A stretch of DNA of 64,000 bases from Prodigiosinella confusarubida (GTDB lineage: Bacteria; Pseudomonadota; Gammaproteobacteria; Enterobacterales; Enterobacteriaceae), in the NCBI RefSeq assembly GCF_002847015.1, contig NZ_CP025085.1, positions 4,650,001 through 4,714,000 on the forward strand, written 5' to 3'. The position numbers were made by a program, and so were the translations under genes. The notes under the pieces are model-generated. The model did not search any database, was not told the DNA's origin, and saw only the letters and a program-made list of their open reading frames with translations. This document shows, in pieces, positions 46,037-54,998 of the stretch (position 1 is the first letter of the stretch; each line of letters opens with the position of its first letter).

Positions 46037-47154
46037 GAATAACGTTACCGATGCTGGCAGGGTTTCATCATCTGAATCACCGCCATAAAACGCTATTGCT
46101 GGCAGGCGTGGCAATATTGCTCGCCGTGCTGGTGGCAGCCTCGTTCTGGTTTTACCAACGTTTGACGCACATTACTGAAAACGATGCGCATATCGTGGGA
46201 GAAGTCATTTCCCTTGCCAGCCGGCAAGACGGCTGGTTGACGGCCCGCCCGGTGATTGACGGTGATGTCATCAAAAAGGGCCAGATATTGGCGCAAATTG
46301 ACAATCGTGACGCAAAATTGCAGCTTGCCGCGCTGGAGGGCAGCCTGGCGGCGGCCGATGCCCAAGTCAGCTACAGTCAGACTCAACGCCAAGTTACAGA
46401 CCTTACCACTCAAGCTGAACAGGCACAGGCACAATCAGAGCTGGCGGCAGCTGAATCGGCTCTTAGCAACGCGGGTTATCAGCTCACACTGGCTCAGAGC
46501 AATTTTCAGCGTGATGACCAGTTATTAAAACGAAACCTGACGTCGAAAAAAACCTGGGACGAATCCCACACCACATGGCTACAGCGGCAAAGCGGACTAC
46601 GGGAAGCGGAGGCTCAACGCGATGCACAACGGGCAGCACTCGCTAATGCCAAAGCACAACGTAATACACTACAGGTACTGGATCGACAGATCGATATGCA
46701 GCGCCAGCAACGCGCCGCATTACAGGCACAAGTTGAGCAATTGAAGCAAGACATTGCCGACCGGACACTGCGTGCTCCAGTAGATGGCGTCGTTGACCGC
46801 ACCATCACCAACGTTGGGGAATACATTCAGGCTGGGCAATGGATCATGATGGTACATGACCCACATAACCTGTGGGTGGAAGCCAATATTAAAGAAACCG
46901 CTATTGCGCGGGTGAAAGTCGGGCAACCGGTTAATATTGAAGTTGATGCTTATCCTGGTCAACAATTTCAGGGACATGTCGTCCGGGTCGGAAACGCTGC
47001 AACTAACCAGTTTGCTCTGTTACCCAGTCCCAATCCATCAGGTAATTTCACCAAAATTACCCAGCGTGTACCGGTACGTATCGCACTGGATAACGTCGAC
47101 ACCCGCCTGAAACCGGGCCTCATGGCACAAGTGACCATCAATGTCGCCGATTGA
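46033..47154 (+). CDS. EmrA/HlyD-type periplasmic adaptor (membrane fusion protein)
   Basis: A 373-residue membrane fusion protein. One N-terminal transmembrane helix (LLLAGVAILLAVLVAASFWF) is followed by a biotinyl-lipoyl half-motif (DAHIVGEVISLASRQDGWLT), a long alpha-helical coiled coil rich in A and Q (about residues 85-235), and the second half-motif DRTLRAPVDGVVDRTITNVGE. It bridges the MFS pump to an outer-membrane channel such as TolC. The gene overlaps the regulator gene upstream and the pump gene downstream. Confidence 0.92.
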   Translation: MRITLPMLAGFHHLNHRHKTLLLAGVAILLAVLVAASFWFYQRLTHITENDAHIVGEVISLASRQDGWLTARPVIDGDVIKKGQILAQIDNRDAKLQLAALEGSLAAADAQVSYSQTQRQVTDLTTQAEQAQAQSELAAAESALSNAGYQLTLAQSNFQRDDQLLKRNLTSKKTWDESHTTWLQRQSGLREAEAQRDAQRAALANAKAQRNTLQVLDRQIDMQRQQRAALQAQVEQLKQDIADRTLRAPVDGVVDRTITNVGEYIQAGQWIMMVHDPHNLWVEANIKETAIARVKVGQPVNIEVDAYPGQQFQGHVVRVGNAATNQFALLPSPNPSGNFTKITQRVPVRIALDNVDTRLKPGLMAQVTINVAD

Positions 47155-48721
47155 AGCCCAGACACAGCGTTTTGGTCACACATATCGCTGGTTAGCCACA
47201 GTGACAGTGATGCTCGGCACTATTGCGACTACCGCCACCGCGACTATTGTTAATGTCGCCATGCACGACATCATGGGCGCTTTCGGTATGGGTCAGGATC
47301 AGGTGCAATGGCTCTCCACCGCGTTTCTGGCCTCCATGACCGCCACCATGCTGATGACAGCCTGGACGCTGGAACGCTTTGGTTACCGCGCCACCTTTGT
47401 CGGCGCGTTAGTTGTTTTTGTGCTGGGCAGCATCATGGGAACCCTCAGCCAGAGCAGTACCGAGGTGATTATCGCCCGTATCCTGCAAGGCAGCGCGTCC
47501 GGCATTATTCAGCCATTGGCGATGATTATCATTTCCCAGGTTTTTCCTGCCTCTGAACGAGGGCGAGCCATGGGTATCTACGGCGTCGGCGTCGTCTTGG
47601 CGCCAGCCCTCGGACCAGCGGCCGGCGGGCTGATGGTTGACCAGTTAGACTGGCGTGCCGTTTTCATGGTGGTTGTCCCGTTCTGTCTGGCGGGTATTGC
47701 CGCAGCCTTGGTGGTACTACCGGGAAAAAGTGCTGATACCGCTACACCACGGCATAAATTCGACCTGCCAGGGTTTATCTTGCTGTTGATCGCACTGACC
47801 ACGCTACTGGCTGGTTTATCCAACGGACAGCGGGAAGGCTGGAACTCATTTTTTATCATCGGCATGTTGAGCTGTTCTGTACTGACGACCCTGGCGTTCA
47901 TTATTAATGAACTACTGACGCCACAGCCGCTGCTCAGTTTGCGGGTATTCAACAATCGGGCGTTTACTGCTGGCTGTATCGTTGCTTTTGCCCTGGGAGC
48001 CGGTATTTACGGTTCAACCTACATTATCCCACTGTTTGTACAAACCATTCAGGGTTATACCCCTACCCGTTCCGGTCTACTGCTGATGCCCGCTGGCCTG
48101 GCATTAGGAATGGTGTTTCCATTGGCCGGGACGCTCAGTGATCGAGTGAAACCACATTATCCGGTGATCATCGGCTTGTTACTGTTCGGATTATCCTGTT
48201 GGCTCTCCAGTGATGCGGATACCAATACCCCATTCTGGACCATGGCTTGGTGGATTGTCGTGGGACGTGTCGGCCTGGGCGTGATGTTACCGGCGTTGAA
48301 CGCTGGCGCACTGCGTGCCCTGACACCAGACAAGCTGGCTCAGGGGGCTGGCAGCCTGAATTTTATTCGTCAGTTGGGAGGGGCATTAGGCGTCAATCTG
48401 CTCTCGGTGCTGATCGAACGTCGCACCACCTTTCACGGTGAAATGCTGGCAGAGTCACTGACTGCCGCTAATCCGGTGGGAAACGATGCTATCCGCCAAC
48501 TCGGTAGCCTTTACACACACTGGGGTAACCCGTTTGGCGACCCATTCAATATCAGTGTTAACCCTGGCGTGATGGAATTTATTCAGCGTATGCTGACACC
48601 TAAAGCACAGATGCTCGCTTATCAGGATGGCTTTTACATCGTAGCGGTGTTCTTTTTTGCCGCGATCATCCCCGCCTGGTTTATCCGTCAGGTATCAACA
48701 CTAAATTCGCCCCGCCGGTAA
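47141..48721 (+). CDS. EmrB/QacA-type MFS multidrug exporter (DHA2, 14 helices)
   Basis: A 526-residue membrane protein with about 14 hydrophobic segments. Motifs of the DHA2 family are present: ATATIVNVAMHDIMGAFGMG at helix 1, LERFGYRATFVGALVVF in the loop 2-3 region, and GVGVVLAPALGPAAGGLMVD in helix 5 (motif C). It starts 14 bases inside the adaptor gene, showing tight coupling. With the adaptor it forms a proton-driven tripartite pump. Likely substrates are hydrophobic or plant aromatic toxins, by analogy. Confidence 0.92.
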   Translation: MSPIEAQTQRFGHTYRWLATVTVMLGTIATTATATIVNVAMHDIMGAFGMGQDQVQWLSTAFLASMTATMLMTAWTLERFGYRATFVGALVVFVLGSIMGTLSQSSTEVIIARILQGSASGIIQPLAMIIISQVFPASERGRAMGIYGVGVVLAPALGPAAGGLMVDQLDWRAVFMVVVPFCLAGIAAALVVLPGKSADTATPRHKFDLPGFILLLIALTTLLAGLSNGQREGWNSFFIIGMLSCSVLTTLAFIINELLTPQPLLSLRVFNNRAFTAGCIVAFALGAGIYGSTYIIPLFVQTIQGYTPTRSGLLLMPAGLALGMVFPLAGTLSDRVKPHYPVIIGLLLFGLSCWLSSDADTNTPFWTMAWWIVVGRVGLGVMLPALNAGALRALTPDKLAQGAGSLNFIRQLGGALGVNLLSVLIERRTTFHGEMLAESLTAANPVGNDAIRQLGSLYTHWGNPFGDPFNISVNPGVMEFIQRMLTPKAQMLAYQDGFYIVAVFFFAAIIPAWFIRQVSTLNSPRR

Positions 48722-48828
48722 TACTGGGTGATGCCGGCAAAGCTGACCGGATACACAGGTTGCTCCGGGACAGAAAGGTCGCTATCGTTAGGCAGTTAAT
48801 CTCTTTTTCCATTTCGGAATCGCCGATA

Positions 48829-50307
48829 ATGTCCAATATCACCCAAAACCTTTCTACCGTTTCCTTGCCAGCTACCGTTCAGCAGCCGCACTATGACCGC
48901 AATGCGTTGAAACCCCGCATTGTTCATATCGGTTTTGGCGCCTTTCATCGTGCACACCAGGCACTGTTGACCAACCGGGTGCTAAATCAGCAGGGTGGCG
49001 ATTGGGGGATTTGTGAAATCGTGTTGTTCAGTAACGATACGATGATCACATCATTACGCCAGCAGGATCATTTATTCACTGTGCTGGAAAAAGACGCCAC
49101 CGGAAATCACGCCATTATTATCGGATCCGTATGCAAATCCCTACACGCCCGCGTGGAAGGTATTCCGGCTATTCTGGCACAACTGGCAGATCCGGAAGTG
49201 GCGATTGTCTCCCTGACCATCACCGAGAAAGGCTACTGCATGGATGGCTCCAGCGGTATGTTGGATCAGAATAACCCATTAATACAGCAGGATCTGGCCG
49301 ATCCTCTGCACCCGTCTTCCGTACCCGGCCTGCTGGCCGAGGCGCTACGACTGCGCCATGAACGCGGTATCGCGCCTTTTTCCGTACTTTCCTGCGATAA
49401 CGTGCCGGAGAACGGCAAAATCGCCAAAAAAGCGGTGATGGAATCGGCCCGGATACGGGACGCCGCTCTGGCGGAGTGGATTGACAGTCAGGTCACGTTT
49501 CCCAATACCATGGTGGACCGCATCGTGCCTGCCGCCACGCCGGAAACCTTGCAGCAGATTACCGACGCACTAGGCGTGGCAGATCCATGCGGGATAGCCT
49601 GCGAACCTTTTATTCAGTGGGTGATCGAAGATAATTTCGTCGCTGGCCGACCAGACTGGGACATTGCCGGAGCACAGTTGGTCGATGATGTCCTGCCGTT
49701 TGAAGAAATGAAGCTGAGAATGCTCAATGGTAGCCACTCTTTTCTCGCTTATCTGGGTTATCTGGCAGGCTATGAGCATATCAATGATTGCATGGAAGAT
49801 GAGCACTATCGTCAGGCAGTTTACCACCTGATGCTAAAAGAGCAGGAGCCCACACTGCGGCTGAAAGACCGGGATCTTGTTACTTATGCTGATCAACTGG
49901 TTACCCGCTTCTCCAACCCGGCGCTGAAACACCGTACCTGGCAGATTGCCATGGATGGTACCCAGAAACTGCCACAACGTATGCTGGCCTCGCTGCGCTG
50001 GCACATCGAGCACAGTAGCGATTGCCGTTGCCTGATTCTGGGCATCGCCGGTTGGATGCGCTATGTCAGTGGTACAGATGATGCAGGACAAACAATAGAT
50101 GTCCGCGACCCATTGATTGAGACGCTACGGAATATTGTCAACACAACGGCTGATGACATCGAACGGGTACGCGGATTATTGTCGCTGAAAAGCGTATTTG
50201 GCGATGATTTGCCCGTCAACAATACCTTTGTCACTGCCGTCACGCAGGCTTATCTGGCGCTACGCGATCACGGAGCTAAATTTGCCGTTGCCGACCTGCT
50301 GAAATAA
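48829..50307 (+). CDS. Mannitol dehydrogenase-family oxidoreductase (UxuB/YeiQ-like)
   Basis: A 492-residue polyol/hexuronate dehydrogenase. I chose the ATG at 48829, with GGAA upstream; a longer frame from 48760 has no such support. The N-terminal Rossmann motif is VHIGFGAFHRAHQA. The C-terminal part contains the catalytic-Lys-type segment FEEMKLRMLNGSHSFLAYLG. Family members include fructuronate reductase UxuB and the paralogues YeiQ and YdfI. In a pectin degrader fructuronate reduction is plausible, but no KdgR or UxuR site is seen upstream, so the exact substrate stays open. Confidence 0.85.
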   Translation: MSNITQNLSTVSLPATVQQPHYDRNALKPRIVHIGFGAFHRAHQALLTNRVLNQQGGDWGICEIVLFSNDTMITSLRQQDHLFTVLEKDATGNHAIIIGSVCKSLHARVEGIPAILAQLADPEVAIVSLTITEKGYCMDGSSGMLDQNNPLIQQDLADPLHPSSVPGLLAEALRLRHERGIAPFSVLSCDNVPENGKIAKKAVMESARIRDAALAEWIDSQVTFPNTMVDRIVPAATPETLQQITDALGVADPCGIACEPFIQWVIEDNFVAGRPDWDIAGAQLVDDVLPFEEMKLRMLNGSHSFLAYLGYLAGYEHINDCMEDEHYRQAVYHLMLKEQEPTLRLKDRDLVTYADQLVTRFSNPALKHRTWQIAMDGTQKLPQRMLASLRWHIEHSSDCRCLILGIAGWMRYVSGTDDAGQTIDVRDPLIETLRNIVNTTADDIERVRGLLSLKSVFGDDLPVNNTFVTAVTQAYLALRDHGAKFAVADLLK

Positions 50308-50327
50308 GCCACAGTACAACTATTGAT

Positions 50328-50351
50328 AATCCCCCGTTTCGGCGGGGGTAT
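50328..50351. terminator. Hairpin between convergent oxidoreductase and XRE genes
   Basis: CCCCCG-TTTCGG-CGGGGG, a 6-bp GC stem extended by AAT/ATT, sits in the 58-base gap between convergent genes. It may act on both strands. No strong T-run. Confidence 0.55.
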
Positions 50352-50365
50352 TGATTCGCAGCCCC

Positions 50366-50575
50366 TTATTCATCCGGCCGGTATTCCAATAAATCGCCCG
50401 GCTGGCACGACAATGCAGCACATATTTTCTGCAACGTATCAAAACGGATACTTCTCACTTTCCCTGATTTCAGCAATGACAGATTTTGTTCCGTAATCCC
50501 GATTAAGCAAGCCAGTTCCCGCGACTTCATTTTCTTTTGTGCCAATAACACATCCAGCCTAATAATGATTGACAT
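50366..50575 (-). CDS. Small XRE-family (Cro/CI-type) regulator
   Basis: A 69-residue helix-turn-helix protein. The DNA-binding core is LLAQKKMKSRELACLIGI followed by TEQNLSLLKSGKVRSIRFDT, then LQKICAALSCQPGDLLEY, the end typical of YozG/YdaS-like small regulators. AGGAT lies 6 bases before the ATG. Such genes often accompany a DUF2975 membrane protein; none is present here. Target unknown. Confidence 0.85.
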   Translation of the reverse strand: MSIIIRLDVLLAQKKMKSRELACLIGITEQNLSLLKSGKVRSIRFDTLQKICAALSCQPGDLLEYRPDE

Positions 50576-51015
50576 AAACCATCCTGATTATGGCGTTAAT
50601 CATGGAAGTGCCATGAAGGTGTTTTTCTCATTGCAGGAGAGTAAATAACAATACAACCTGTTTTCACTCCCCCGGTTCACTTCGGTTGTTACAATAGCGA
50701 CAACGCTCATCCTCCGCGCTCACGAACACCTCCGCGCTACACTTATCTTTTCATAACGGCATCATGCTGGTTGAAACACAACAAACTTACTGTATAGCGA
50801 TAAAATATTAATGTTAATTAGTAAAATTATATATTTTTATTCACTTTTTATCAGATCCAATTAAAAAATCTTATTTCATGATCTCTCTGACAGAATGCTA
50901 TTAAAAACCACCAGAACCGTGATGGTTAGTTTACTTTATCAATCAGAGAGCAAATTATAAAAACATAAGTTCATTTCAAATGAAATAATGTTTCATAAAT
51001 GTAGGAAAATTGATC
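50576..51015. promoter_or_regulatory. Intergenic region upstream of the GPH transporter
   Basis: 440 bases, markedly AT-rich towards the transporter. It holds the KdgR-type operator at 50980-50996. No gene is seen. Promoter elements cannot be fixed with confidence. Confidence 0.4.
50980..50996 (+). promoter_or_regulatory. KdgR-type operator
   Basis: ATGAAATAATGTTTCAT is a 17-base inverted repeat (ATGAAA-N5-TTTCAT). It agrees with the KdgR box of pectinolytic enterobacteria (AATRAAAYR-like half followed by its complement). It ends 19 bases before the transporter start, so KdgR would block transcription until 2-keto-3-deoxygluconate is formed from pectin. Confidence 0.75.
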
Positions 51016-52542
51016 ATGAGTAAGCCCATCTCTTTTAAGCACACTTTCTGTTATGGCAGCGCTAACCTGCTGGGCAGTGGTGCCTTAGCCATCAGTGGTG
51101 CCTGGCTGCTGTACTTTTACACCACATTTTGTGGTCTGACATTAGTACAGGCAGCGTCAATTTTCTCTGTTGCCAGTATTATTGATGCTATCAGTAACCC
51201 GGTAATGGGTTACATCAGTGACAATTTCTACAACACCCGACTCGGCCGGATGTTTGGCCGTCGTCGTTTCTTTATTCTGCTAGGCATTCCGTTGGTATTA
51301 GTCTATCCCATGCTGTGGATGCATGGTTTCGGCTTTTGGTATTACCTGGCTACCTATGTCCTGTTTGAGCTAATTTACACCTCAATCATGGTGCCTTATG
51401 AAACGCTGGCCACCGAAATGACCAGTGATTTTAAAATGCGGTCTAAACTAACAGGTTCTAAAGCCATTTTTGGTAAAGTGGCCAACTTTCTGGGCGCATT
51501 TATTCCAGGTCAATTTATTCTTATTTATGGCAAGGACTCTGCCACCCCCTTCTTCTACACCGGTCTGGTTTATGGTGCCATCATGTGTGTCGCAATGGTT
51601 TCACTCTATCTGACATCCTGGGAACGGCCTATCAGCGAAATCGTGCATGAAAACACTACCAGCCTATGGAACGCGCTGAAAAAACTCAGTGTGGATATGG
51701 CATCAACCTTCCGCCTGCGTATTTTCCGTAAACATATGGGCATGTACTTGTTTGGGTTCGGCGCTGAGTGGTTGTTCGCTTCTGCCTTCACCTATTTTAT
51801 CGTTTTCGGTCTGAAACAAAACACGGCGCTGGTTTCCCAGCTCTCCAGCTTCAGCTCTATTATGCAGTTGATTTCCACCGCAGCCTTTATTGGTATCTGT
51901 GTCAAAATGGGCTTCGCACGGCCGTTCCGCCTGGCGCTAACCGTGGTTATTGTTTGTGTAATAGCATATGCCGCGCTCTATTTTGCCAATTGGTCTCACA
52001 CCGCAACCATTGCCGTACTGTTCGGTATCACCGCCATATTTGGCCTGAGCACCGGAGGGATATACTATATTCCCTGGACGGTATACACCTTCCTGGCTGA
52101 CGTGGATGAAGTCCTGACGGGTCGTCGCCGTGAGGGTATCTATGCTGGCGCCATGACATTCGCCGGTAAAATGATTCGCTCCGTTATCGTATTTGTCATG
52201 GGGTGGACATTGAGTCAATTCGGGTTTGTTTCCGGTCAGTCAACTCAGCCGGAAAGTGCGGTTTTGGCCATTATCGGGGTGTTCTCTCTGGGCGTGACGG
52301 GTCTGGCTATCATCGCCATTTATTACACCACCCAAATGAAGCTGGATCGTAAAAACCACGCTATCCTGTTGGAAGAAATCGCCCGCATCAAAGCCGGTGG
52401 CGCTATTGCCGATATTCCTGCCGAAGCGCGAGTGGTTGCAGAAGAACTGACTGGTTGGAAATATGAACAGTGTTGGGGTAACAACCCGCTCGGGGTGCAA
52501 CCAGAAGTAAAAGAACCGGTTGTCGCAATTTCATCCCGCTAA
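51016..52542 (+). CDS. GPH-family sugar transporter, probably oligogalacturonide/hexuronide (TogT-like)
   Basis: A 508-residue glycoside-pentoside-hexuronide:cation symporter with 12 predicted helices. Family marks are HTFCYGSANLLGSGALAISG at helix 1, DAISNPVMGYISDNF with the conserved acidic residue, TRLGRMFGRRRFFILLG, and PYETLATEMTSDFKMRSKLT. AGGA precedes the ATG at 51016 better than the one at 51010. The KdgR-type box 19 bases upstream ties it to pectin breakdown; TogT of soft-rot bacteria is such a GPH carrier. The name is inferred from family plus operator. A terminator follows. Confidence 0.8.
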   Translation: MSKPISFKHTFCYGSANLLGSGALAISGAWLLYFYTTFCGLTLVQAASIFSVASIIDAISNPVMGYISDNFYNTRLGRMFGRRRFFILLGIPLVLVYPMLWMHGFGFWYYLATYVLFELIYTSIMVPYETLATEMTSDFKMRSKLTGSKAIFGKVANFLGAFIPGQFILIYGKDSATPFFYTGLVYGAIMCVAMVSLYLTSWERPISEIVHENTTSLWNALKKLSVDMASTFRLRIFRKHMGMYLFGFGAEWLFASAFTYFIVFGLKQNTALVSQLSSFSSIMQLISTAAFIGICVKMGFARPFRLALTVVIVCVIAYAALYFANWSHTATIAVLFGITAIFGLSTGGIYYIPWTVYTFLADVDEVLTGRRREGIYAGAMTFAGKMIRSVIVFVMGWTLSQFGFVSGQSTQPESAVLAIIGVFSLGVTGLAIIAIYYTTQMKLDRKNHAILLEEIARIKAGGAIADIPAEARVVAEELTGWKYEQCWGNNPLGVQPEVKEPVVAISSR

Positions 52543-52563
52543 CATGATGTAAGTCACTTGTTC

Positions 52564-52594
52564 CAGCCCGGGGATTTGCCGGGCTGAATGTTTT
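52564..52594 (+). terminator. Intrinsic terminator after the GPH transporter
   Basis: An 8-bp stem (CAGCCCGG / CCGGGCTG), loop of 7, followed after AATG by TTTT. It begins 21 bases after the stop codon. Confidence 0.65.
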
Positions 52595-52619
52595 GGAAAC
52601 GCCTCTTCACCCACCGCAT

Positions 52620-53630
52620 TCAGATCAGAGCCGCTTCTTTCAGCTCACTTTTCAGATAGGCATAGTATATCGGCGCGGCAATCACACCGGATATCCCGAA
52701 AGCGGCTTCAAAAACCAGCATCGCCAACAGTATTTCCCAGGCATGGGCTTTAATTCGGGTACCCACAATTTTAGCGTTAAGAAAATACTCCAGCTTGTGA
52801 ATCAACATCAGATAAACCAGCGCCACCAACGACACCGGCACTGAAATGGACAATGCCGCAATGAACACCACGGAATTGGAAATCAAATTGCCGATCACCG
52901 GCAGCAGACCAAATATAAACGTCAATATCACCAGTGTTTTGGCAAACGGTAAATGAACACCAAATCCGGGGAAAATACCCAGGATAAAAACGGCAGACAG
53001 GGTGGTATTCACCAACGATATTTTTACCTGCGCGAACACAATATTCCGAAATGATGCGGACAACAGCGCCACACGGTGCAGTAACTCTGTTTTCAGTAAC
53101 GGTTTTTCAACGTCTGGTTCAACGTTATACAGAGAAATGATCGCGCCCAGGATCATGCCGATCAACATGGTGACAAATCCATGCAAGAAATCCTTACCCA
53201 GATTCTGCAATATCACTACATGCTTTTGCAGCCAGGACAGAAACTCACGCTGTAATTCGTCAATACTTACCGGTAAGTATCCAGGTAAATAAGTCATGAA
53301 TTGCTTTTGCACGTCATGTAAAATAAACGCAATACGCTCATTAAATACGCTGGTATCTTTCATTTCCTGCATCAACAACCCTACCAGCGTACCAAAAACC
53401 ACACACAGCAGGCTAACCACTACCGTACTAATCACTGCCACCACCAACAACCGTGCGCGCTTACCGCTGATAACTTTCTGAAAATACGGGGTTAGCAGAT
53501 TGATGATTTCATACACCAGAAAACCCGCGACAAAACAAGCCAGCAGGCGTAACACAATCAAAAGCAATAATCCGCTCATGATAAAGCCAATGCTTAATAA
53601 TCTGGCCTGCCTCAAATTCAACAACTGCAT
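52620..53630 (-). CDS. AI-2E-family (PerM/YdiK-like) membrane protein
   Basis: A 336-residue protein with about seven or eight membrane segments of the AI-2E/UPF0118 family. FIFGLLPVIGNLISNSVVFIAAL and the C-terminal AFGISGVIAAPIYYAYLKSEL are typical. I chose the ATG at 53630 because AGGA precedes it; an in-frame ATG at 53681 lacks a ribosome site. Members export the quorum signal AI-2 or act as Na+/H+ antiporters, so function cannot be fixed. It is convergent with the GPH transporter gene. Confidence 0.82.
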   Translation of the reverse strand: MQLLNLRQARLLSIGFIMSGLLLLIVLRLLACFVAGFLVYEIINLLTPYFQKVISGKRARLLVVAVISTVVVSLLCVVFGTLVGLLMQEMKDTSVFNERIAFILHDVQKQFMTYLPGYLPVSIDELQREFLSWLQKHVVILQNLGKDFLHGFVTMLIGMILGAIISLYNVEPDVEKPLLKTELLHRVALLSASFRNIVFAQVKISLVNTTLSAVFILGIFPGFGVHLPFAKTLVILTFIFGLLPVIGNLISNSVVFIAALSISVPVSLVALVYLMLIHKLEYFLNAKIVGTRIKAHAWEILLAMLVFEAAFGISGVIAAPIYYAYLKSELKEAALI

Positions 53631-53860
53631 GATGAGATCCTGTATTCTGGTGATTGATAACGTAATAGTCGCCATAATCATTTTGGCTGATTAAGTAATA
53701 TTCAGGCCACGCCTCGCCAAAATAGCCATTGTCATGTGCATGGCTATTGTCTTCGATATGACGTCGACATCATTTAGCGACCCAAACTCTTCGGCTTCTG
53801 TGCCAGGCAGCCATTTGGATAGTTGAACAAAACATTTCTTGTGGCTCTCCGGGAGTATGA

Positions 53861-53916
53861 CCCCAATGGAGTCAGGAACGTCACGCGTTGACGGTCCGCT
53901 TGAATTGTTTGTTATG
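53861..53916 (-). repeat. Partial attC-like recombination site (VCR-type left half)
   Basis: On the minus strand this begins ACATAACAAACAATTCAAGC and continues GGACCGTCAACGCGTGACGTT, closely resembling the 5' half of Vibrio cholerae repeats as I remember them. The stop codon of the cassette fragment upstream lies within ATAAC. The expected right half ending GGGCGTTA is missing, so this site is truncated. Beyond it, towards 53701, no gene is recognised. Confidence 0.65.
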
Positions 53917-54052
53917 TCTTCAGATATCTTGACAGTATACCGCTTATGAAAGGCTCTTTCTGGCGTAAGTAGTCAGCCATACTCATTCCTCTAGCAACAA
54001 GTTTTCTTTTGAGTTCACCATAAGCCTTGAAGTCACTTTCATGATGTTCAAG
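53912..54052 (-). pseudogene. Truncated cassette gene, GrpB-like C-terminal fragment
   Basis: An open frame of 46 codons without a usable start, ending in a TAA inside the attC-like site. It contains HHESDFKAYGELKRKLVARG then DYLRQKEPFISGIL. The pattern H-x5-Y-x2-LKR-x-L ... Y-x3-K-x2-FI fits the C-terminus of GrpB-family nucleotidyltransferase-like proteins, which are common integron cassette cargo. The first two thirds of such a gene are missing, deleted at or near the adjoining attC site. Confidence 0.5.
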
Positions 54053-54122
54053 GCAACGCCCAACTCAGCGGGCAATGTGAAGCAACAGCGGGAGATTGAT
54101 CCATTGCGTGCGCTTGTTATAC
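54052..54122 (-). repeat. attC-like site downstream of the VOC cassette gene
   Basis: About 71 bases. Minus-strand 5' end is GTATAACAAGCGCACGCAAT and its 3' end is GCTGAGTTGGGCGTTGCC; the ends are imperfect inverted repeats (AACAAGCGCACGC versus AACGCCCAACTCAGCG). The VOC gene's TAA lies inside the GTATAAC core, as usual in integron cassettes. The right core GTTGCC deviates from GTTRRRY. Confidence 0.65.
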
Positions 54123-54476
54123 GCGAGCTTCAGACCACACCGCAAACTCATTACCACTTGGCTCAAGAAAATGAAAACGGCAGCCGCCAGGAAACGCAAA
54201 TATTGGACGGATAACTTCACCACCATTTTTCAACACGTTGCTTAATGTTGCTTCGATGTCAGCACTATAAAAAATAAGAAGTGCTCCGCCAGTTGTGGTT
54301 TGGCTACAAGCGTCAGATTTATAAAAACCACCGTCTAAACCTTGATTAGCAAACGCAGTATATTCTGGCCCATAGTCAACAAAGTCCCAGCCGAAAACAG
54401 TGGTAAAGAATGATTTTGTTGCGTCTAAATCCTTAGCAGCAAATTCTACGTAATTAAGTTTTTCATGCTGATTCAT
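54117..54476 (-). CDS. VOC-family protein carried as an integron-type gene cassette
   Basis: A 119-residue VOC/glyoxalase-like protein: LNYVEFAAKDLDATKSFFTTV is the first beta-alpha unit, VFGWDFVDYGPEYTAF follows, and the end PGGCRFHFLEPSGNEFAVWS is the usual final strand with Glu. The ATG at 54476 has GGAG 8 bases upstream. It is flanked on both sides by attC-like sites and its stop codon lies in one of them. This protein type is a frequent passenger of Vibrio chromosomal integrons. Substrate unknown; probable horizontal acquisition. Confidence 0.85.
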   Translation of the reverse strand: MNQHEKLNYVEFAAKDLDATKSFFTTVFGWDFVDYGPEYTAFANQGLDGGFYKSDACSQTTTGGALLIFYSADIEATLSNVLKNGGEVIRPIFAFPGGCRFHFLEPSGNEFAVWSEARV

Positions 54477-54508
54477 GTTCACTACTCCGTCTGATTTTCC
54501 AGATAAGA

Positions 54509-54598
54509 GTATAACACTCCGCTAAACGGCAAGCGTTAGCGAGCCCAGTGAAGGACGCGCCTTTTGCGGTCGGAACAATATTTGAGCGGCTTGTTAAT
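54509..54598 (-). repeat. attC-like site upstream of the VOC cassette gene
   Basis: About 90 bases. The minus strand begins TTAACAAGCCGCTCAAATA and ends CGTTTAGCGGAGTGTTATAC; ends pair imperfectly (AACAAGCCGCTCAAA against AACACTCCGCTAAAC). The centre has GGCGCG stems. A short frame ending RIDLLPID and a TAA lies in the left core, the remnant of a previous cassette. GTTATAC fits the GTTRRRY core well. Confidence 0.7.
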
Positions 54599-54998
54599 CA
54601 ATGGGGAGCAGGTCAATACGGTTTAAAAGACCAAACCTGAATTAACAACGATGAGTATAAAGGTCACGATCAGTATTACTAATACAGACTACTCATGTAA
54701 ATTTAACAATTCATTATATATGCTGATTATTCTAAAAGGATTGGCAATATTCACAACATTACTCATAACACATGCGTAAAGATAAATTTCTCTACTCTCA
54801 TTAATGAGTTTTCTTATTCTATGGATATAATTTTTAATTATAAAAAAACCACCATCGAAACGTATCGATGAAATCAAATGAAATAAAACTGTAATAAAGT
54901 GAGTGATTATTACTGGTCAAAAAAAATGGCAGCACTGCTGATAGGCGCAAAAATGTTCAGTTAAGGCTGCCATTCATTGTTTTGTGTAATAAAAACGC
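54599..54998. other. AT-rich intergenic region next to cassette cluster
   Basis: 400 bases with no credible gene. The part next to the attC site may be the end of a lost cassette. Nothing else is recognised. Confidence 0.4.

Noticed and set aside
53701-53930. Open frame of about 90 codons on the minus strand through the VCR-like site
   Set aside because: It has no start codon in its first part and runs across an attC-like sequence; no recognisable domain. Probably chance openness or an old fusion.
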